Assembly (NCBI GenBank): GCA_963829545.1
Contig: CAWHIX010000008.1
Coordinates: forward strand, 372,001 to 436,000
Length of the DNA: 64,000 nucleotides
Direction of reading: 5' to 3'
Source: JAXGXJ01 sp963829545
GTDB lineage: Bacteria; Actinomycetota; Thermoleophilia; RBG-16-64-13
The stretch's first letter is position 1. Every line of letters starts with the position of its first letter. The notes beneath the pieces are model-generated. The model did not search any database and was not told where the DNA came from. It saw only the letters and a program-made list of their open reading frames with translations. A program made the position numbers and the translations under genes. Below, piece after piece: positions 62,457 through 64,000 of this stretch.

Positions 62457-64000
62457 ATGGCGGACACGCCGGTGTCCCCCGTGCTGACCGTCGCTCTGGC
62501 CGGCCAGCCCAACGTCGGCAAGAGCACCGTGTTCAACGCCCTCACCGGACTCAACCAGCACGTGGGGAACTGGCCCGGCAAGACGGTCGAGCAGAAGACC
62601 GGCTATTTCACTCACGAAGGCCGTCGGATAGAGATCGTCGACCTGCCAGGCACCTACAGCCTCACCTCGGGCTCGGAAGAGGAGCGGGTGGCGCGCGACT
62701 TCCTCATCGAGAACCCTCCCGACGTGGTCATCGCCACAGTCAATGCCTCCTGCCTGGAACGCAACCTCTATCTGGTGGGCGAGTTGCTGACCCTGCCTGT
62801 GCCGGTGGTGGTGGGCGTCAACATGATCGACGTGGCCGAAGCGCACGGCGTGCGCGTGGAGACGGACGTTCTGGCCGCGGCCCTGGGCATTCCGGTCGTG
62901 GGCCTGGTGGCCAGCAAGCGGCGTGGCTTGGACGAACTCGTCGCCGCCGCAGTCGAAGCGGCGGGGCATCCCGGGAAGCAGGGGGTCAGCCGGCCGGTCA
63001 TCAGAGAGAAGCACCGCTCCGTGCTGGCACAGATCGAGGCCCTGCTCGACGGCCGTGTTCCGACGGGCTATCCGGCCGACTGGGTGGCCCTCAAGCTACT
63101 CGAGGGTGATACCGATATCGCCTCCCTGGTGGAGCGTACGGCCCCCGAGGTCTGGGAGCCCATCCACGAGCTGCTGGCCCTGCATGAAGACGCGTACCTC
63201 GACATCGCCGGAGGGCGCTACGACTGGGTGGCGCGGATGGTGCGCGCGGCGGTGGTACAGCCGCGCGCCGGCGCCCCGGGCATCACCGACCGCATCGACC
63301 GGGTGGCCACGCATCCCTTCTGGGGACTGCTGGTGGTCATCGCCGCCATGGCCGCGCTGTTCTACGTCACCTACGCGGTGGCCGGTCCGGCTGCGGCCGC
63401 GCTCAACCAGTGGATCACCGGGGACTTCTCCGAGTTGCTGCGCAGCGCTCTGTCGTGGGCGCCGGAGTGGCTCTCGGGGCTCATCGTCGACGGGGTGGTG
63501 GCCGGTGCGGGGACGGTCCTGTCCTTCGTCCCCATTCTGGCGATCTTCTTCGCTGCCCTGGGTCTACTGGAGGACGTGGGTTACATGGCCCGCATCGCCT
63601 ATGTCATGGACCGGTATATGCACTGGATGGGTCTGCATGGCAAGTCCTGCATGCCCCTCCTGCTCGGTTTCGGCTGCAACGTGCCTGCCATACTGGGCAC
63701 GCGCATCATAGAAGACCGGCGCAATCGGATGCTCACCATGATGCTGACTCCCTTCGTCCCCTGCACCGGCCGGCTGGCCGTGCTCGCGTTTCTGGCTCCC
63801 GCCTTTTTCGGTGCCAACGCCCCCTGGGCCATCGTGATTCTCGTGGGGGGTAACCTGGCGCTGTTGGGGATCACCGGGGTGGTCGTCAACAAGGTGGTGT
63901 TCAACGGGGAGAGGAGCGCATTCATCATGGAGATGCCTCTCTACCACAAGCCCAACGCCCGCACCGTCGGGCTCTACGTGGGGCGCAACATCACGGCCTT
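62457..64000 (+). CDS. feoB: Ferrous iron transporter FeoB, 3' end outside the window
   Basis: At least 514 residues. N-terminal G domain: GQPNVGKSTVFNALTG (G1), DLPGTYSLTSGSEEE (G3) and VGVNMIDVAEA (G4). The helical linker follows and the membrane part starts near residue 285 (FWGLLVVIAAMAALFYVTYA), with the first Gate motif LEDVGYMARIAYVMDRYMHW, GLHGKSCMPLLLGFGCNVPA and FVPCTGRLAVLAFLAP. It imports Fe(II) in anaerobic conditions. The frame is open to the window edge. Confidence 0.95.
   Translation, partial: MADTPVSPVLTVALAGQPNVGKSTVFNALTGLNQHVGNWPGKTVEQKTGYFTHEGRRIEIVDLPGTYSLTSGSEEERVARDFLIENPPDVVIATVNASCLERNLYLVGELLTLPVPVVVGVNMIDVAEAHGVRVETDVLAAALGIPVVGLVASKRRGLDELVAAAVEAAGHPGKQGVSRPVIREKHRSVLAQIEALLDGRVPTGYPADWVALKLLEGDTDIASLVERTAPEVWEPIHELLALHEDAYLDIAGGRYDWVARMVRAAVVQPRAGAPGITDRIDRVATHPFWGLLVVIAAMAALFYVTYAVAGPAAAALNQWITGDFSELLRSALSWAPEWLSGLIVDGVVAGAGTVLSFVPILAIFFAALGLLEDVGYMARIAYVMDRYMHWMGLHGKSCMPLLLGFGCNVPAILGTRIIEDRRNRMLTMMLTPFVPCTGRLAVLAFLAPAFFGANAPWAIVILVGGNLALLGITGVVVNKVVFNGERSAFIMEMPLYHKPNARTVGLYVGRNITA

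Overview
The window is GC-rich and densely coded on both strands, with many GTG starts and overlapping ATGA/GTGA junctions. The LexA boxes are of the CGAAC-N4-GTTCG type, and there are SLH-domain wall proteins, lipoproteins, PadR, ArsR, Rrf2 and DtxR regulators, and much Fe-S and anaerobe-type metabolism (HdrA-like domain, ferredoxins, polyferredoxin, radical SAM, 2-hydroxyacyl-CoA dehydratase, CoA-transferases, FeoAB). This fits a Gram-positive-type, facultative or strict anaerobe, most likely a deep-branching actinobacterial lineage. No rRNA is present, so that placement is inference. I see no tRNA, rRNA, CRISPR array or insertion sequence.

Layout. 1-1.0 kb: decayed ends of a DUF2075-type helicase and an AbiEii-like toxin. 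1.0-3.5 kb: MFS transporter and a DUF4160 / DUF2442-HTH pair. 3.5-9.1 kb: SOS-controlled dnaE2 divergent from an Fpg/Nei-like glycosylase. 9.2-13 kb: membrane protein, SLH/beta-propeller protein, AhpD-like protein, PadR. 13-22.6 kb: putA, GyrI-like, PAP2, LssY_C, two chagasin-like lipoproteins, a WecA/TagO-type transferase, radical SAM. 22.7-28 kb: DUF3052, then a tight ArsR-type operon: ArsM-like methyltransferase, HdrA N-domain protein, ferredoxin, a DGC-GcvH fusion, two more DGC proteins, ArsR, followed by an EamA permease. 28-31.5 kb: polyferredoxin, NYN protein, RRM protein with terminator, universal stress protein. 31.5-37 kb: two 2-hydroxyacyl-CoA dehydratase-like subunits and two tandem CoA-transferase pairs. 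37-46.7 kb: transglutaminase-like protein, nitrilase, a leucine-type attenuator and leuA, acnA, pabB-pabC fusion, FNR. 46.9-53.2 kb: DUF362-ferredoxin, HAD phosphatase, then an Rrf2-metY-cysK-micropeptide-E1 sulfur cluster. 53.3-64 kb: NDUFA9-like SDR, MscS, HAD, SLH-glucosaminidase, leuCDB, stress protein, STAS, and a DtxR-feoA-feoB operon cut by the window end.

The most novel system is the 23.2-27.0 kb operon. A lipoyl carrier domain is fused to one of three cysteine-bearing DGC proteins and packed with an arsenite-type methyltransferase, electron-transfer proteins and an ELCVCD-type ArsR, downstream of a perfect 8+8 bp inverted repeat. It suggests a lipoyl-dithiol-based metalloid or thiol handling pathway.

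A strong caveat applies to the whole window. At least a dozen conserved genes carry single-base indels, almost all insertions, that break the frame while both flanking frames stay conserved. They are densest at 31.5-35.1 kb. This looks like consensus-sequence error rather than gene decay, so coordinates of those genes span the repaired reading frame.
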